From assembly GCA_002505185.1 (NCBI GenBank), contig DAUP01000116.1, positions 1-14,434 of the forward strand: a stretch of 14,434 nt of DNA. Reading direction: 5' to 3'. Below are positions 13,403 through 14,434 of the stretch, one piece after another; position 1 is the stretch's first letter; each line of letters opens with the position of its first letter. Position numbers and translations under genes: made by a program. A model generated the notes under the pieces. That model was not told the origin of the DNA. It saw nothing but the letters and a program-made list of their open reading frames with translations, and made no database searches. This DNA comes from Ferroplasmaceae archaeon UBA567. GTDB taxonomy: Archaea > Thermoplasmatota > Thermoplasmata > Thermoplasmatales > Thermoplasmataceae.

Positions 13403-14434
13403 ATGTTAAATAGAAGTGATGAATTTCTTGAAGATGCACTTTTTATTAGAGAACTGGCCAGGAAGCATAATAAATTTTTTGAGGAAAGCATTCCACTTAT
13501 AGCTTCAGAGAACATAATGAGCCCCATGGCCATGGAAATGCTCCTTACCGACCTTGGATTCAGGTATGCTGAGGGATTGCCACATAAAAGATATTACCAG
13601 GGAAACCAGATAGTGGATATTATAGAGGACAAGGTAACGGATCTGGGCAGAGCGCTTTTCAATGCAAAATATGTGGACCCAAGGCCGCTTTCAGGAACAA
13701 ACTCCAACATGGCAGTTCTGTACGCCTTTACCAAACCCGGAGAGACAATAACAACACCTGCTCTTTCAGGGGGAGGCCATATAAGCTCGGCACCATTCGG
13801 AGCAGTGGGTTTCAGAGGGCTTAAGACACGTAATTATCCATTTGATGTGGATGAAATGAACATAGACGTGGACGGAACAATAAAGTTGCTTAAGGAGGTA
13901 AAGCCCAAGCTTGCATGGTTCGGTCAATCTGTATTCCTTTTTCCCACTCCACTTAAGGAACTCCGTGAAACCCTCGATGAAATAGGTGCTACAGTGGTTT
14001 ATGATGCCGCACATGTACTAGGTTTGATAGCCGGCAGGCAGTTCCAGGATCCATTGAGAGAAGGGGCGCAGATAATTACCGGAAGTACTCATAAGACACT
14101 TCCTGGCCCACAGCATGGCATAATAGTTGGGGAAACAGATGAGGAAAAATGGAAAAAAGTCCAGCGTGGCGTATTTCCGGGAACATTAAGCAATCATCAT
14201 CTTAATGCAATGGCCGCATTGGGAGTCACACTTGCAGAGCATCTTGAATTCGGTGAATCATACGCAAAACAGATCATAAAAAATGCCCAGATACTGGGAT
14301 CGGAATTGAGCAGCTACGGTTTCAAGGTTCTGGGAGAAAAGAACGGGTACACAAAATCACATACACTGGCAATAGATGTTTCCAGTAATGGTGGCGGAAA
14401 GGAAGTTGCTGAGAAACTGGAAAGTTGCAACATA
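13403..14434 (+). CDS. glyA: Serine hydroxymethyltransferase (partial, 3' end outside window)
   Basis: SHMT is a PLP enzyme that interconverts serine and glycine while passing a one-carbon unit to a folate or archaeal pterin. The first 344 residues are visible and the frame is open to the window edge. Seen: the N-terminal IPLIASENIMSP motif (residues about 25-36), RYAEGLPHKRYYQGN, the glycine-rich LSGGGHISS loop, VVYDAAHVLGLIAGRQF with the Asp that holds the PLP ring, and the PLP lysine Lys231 in STHKTLPGPQHG. This form of the lysine motif (LPGPQHG instead of bacterial LRGPRGG) is typical of Thermoplasmatales-type archaeal SHMT as I recall it. The ATG at 13403 follows a TATA-like sequence at leaderless spacing. 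The enzyme should be complete beyond the edge. Confidence 0.96.
   Translation, partial: MLNRSDEFLEDALFIRELARKHNKFFEESIPLIASENIMSPMAMEMLLTDLGFRYAEGLPHKRYYQGNQIVDIIEDKVTDLGRALFNAKYVDPRPLSGTNSNMAVLYAFTKPGETITTPALSGGGHISSAPFGAVGFRGLKTRNYPFDVDEMNIDVDGTIKLLKEVKPKLAWFGQSVFLFPTPLKELRETLDEIGATVVYDAAHVLGLIAGRQFQDPLREGAQIITGSTHKTLPGPQHGIIVGETDEEKWKKVQRGVFPGTLSNHHLNAMAALGVTLAEHLEFGESYAKQIIKNAQILGSELSSYGFKVLGEKNGYTKSHTLAIDVSSNGGGKEVAEKLESCNI

Noticed and set aside
1..14434. tRNA or rRNA genes, insertion-sequence ends
   Set aside because: I saw no cloverleaf with a TTCRANN arm, no rRNA-like stretch and no transposase or terminal inverted repeats of IS length on either strand.

Overview
The window reads as a chromosomal segment of an AT-rich archaeon, most likely a thermoacidophile of the order Thermoplasmatales (Ferroplasma/Acidiplasma/Picrophilus-like). 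The evidence is an archaeal D-aminoacyl-tRNA deacylase (DtdA type), a Tsr3/DUF367 rRNA-modification enzyme, TATA boxes centred about 24-28 bases before many start codons (leaderless transcription), GAGGT/GGTG Shine-Dalgarno sites only on internal operon genes, and N-glycosylation-rich surface proteins. The genus is inference; the archaeal assignment is firm.

Layout. 1-1920 (minus): CTP synthase (pyrG) followed by a partial SCP2-like sterol/lipid-carrier gene that starts inside the end of pyrG. 2168-3529 (minus): a 12-helix MFS transporter with sugar-porter-type motifs. 3530-3889: an AT-rich, gene-free divergent promoter region. 3890-6750 (plus): a compact four-gene cassette of a small secreted two-cysteine, Trp/His-rich protein, a two-helix membrane protein with a large glycosylatable outer domain, an ABC ATPase and an ABC-2-like permease. 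6751-7186: an AT-rich gap with an unrecognised open fragment. 7187-7681 (plus): Tsr3.

7672-11097 (minus): a three-gene operon (read order: PLP-dependent threonine-synthase-like enzyme, DUF1611/DgcN-like P-loop protein, QueC-like PP-loop ATPase with a zinc-type Cys cluster). 11147-11920 (minus): dtdA with its own promoter. 12023-13351 (plus): a membrane-anchored surface glycoprotein with 24 N-glycosylation sequons. 13403-end (plus): serine hydroxymethyltransferase (glyA), cut by the window edge.

Most of the window is housekeeping. Two parts stand out. The 3890-6750 cassette has the architecture of a bacteriocin-type system (secreted peptide, membrane partner, ABC exporter or immunity pump) and is visibly more AT-rich than its flanks, which suggests acquisition. 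The PLP/DUF1611/PP-loop operon combines three enzyme types that could form an uncharacterised amino-acid-derived biosynthetic or D-amino-acid pathway. Neither function can be proved from sequence alone.
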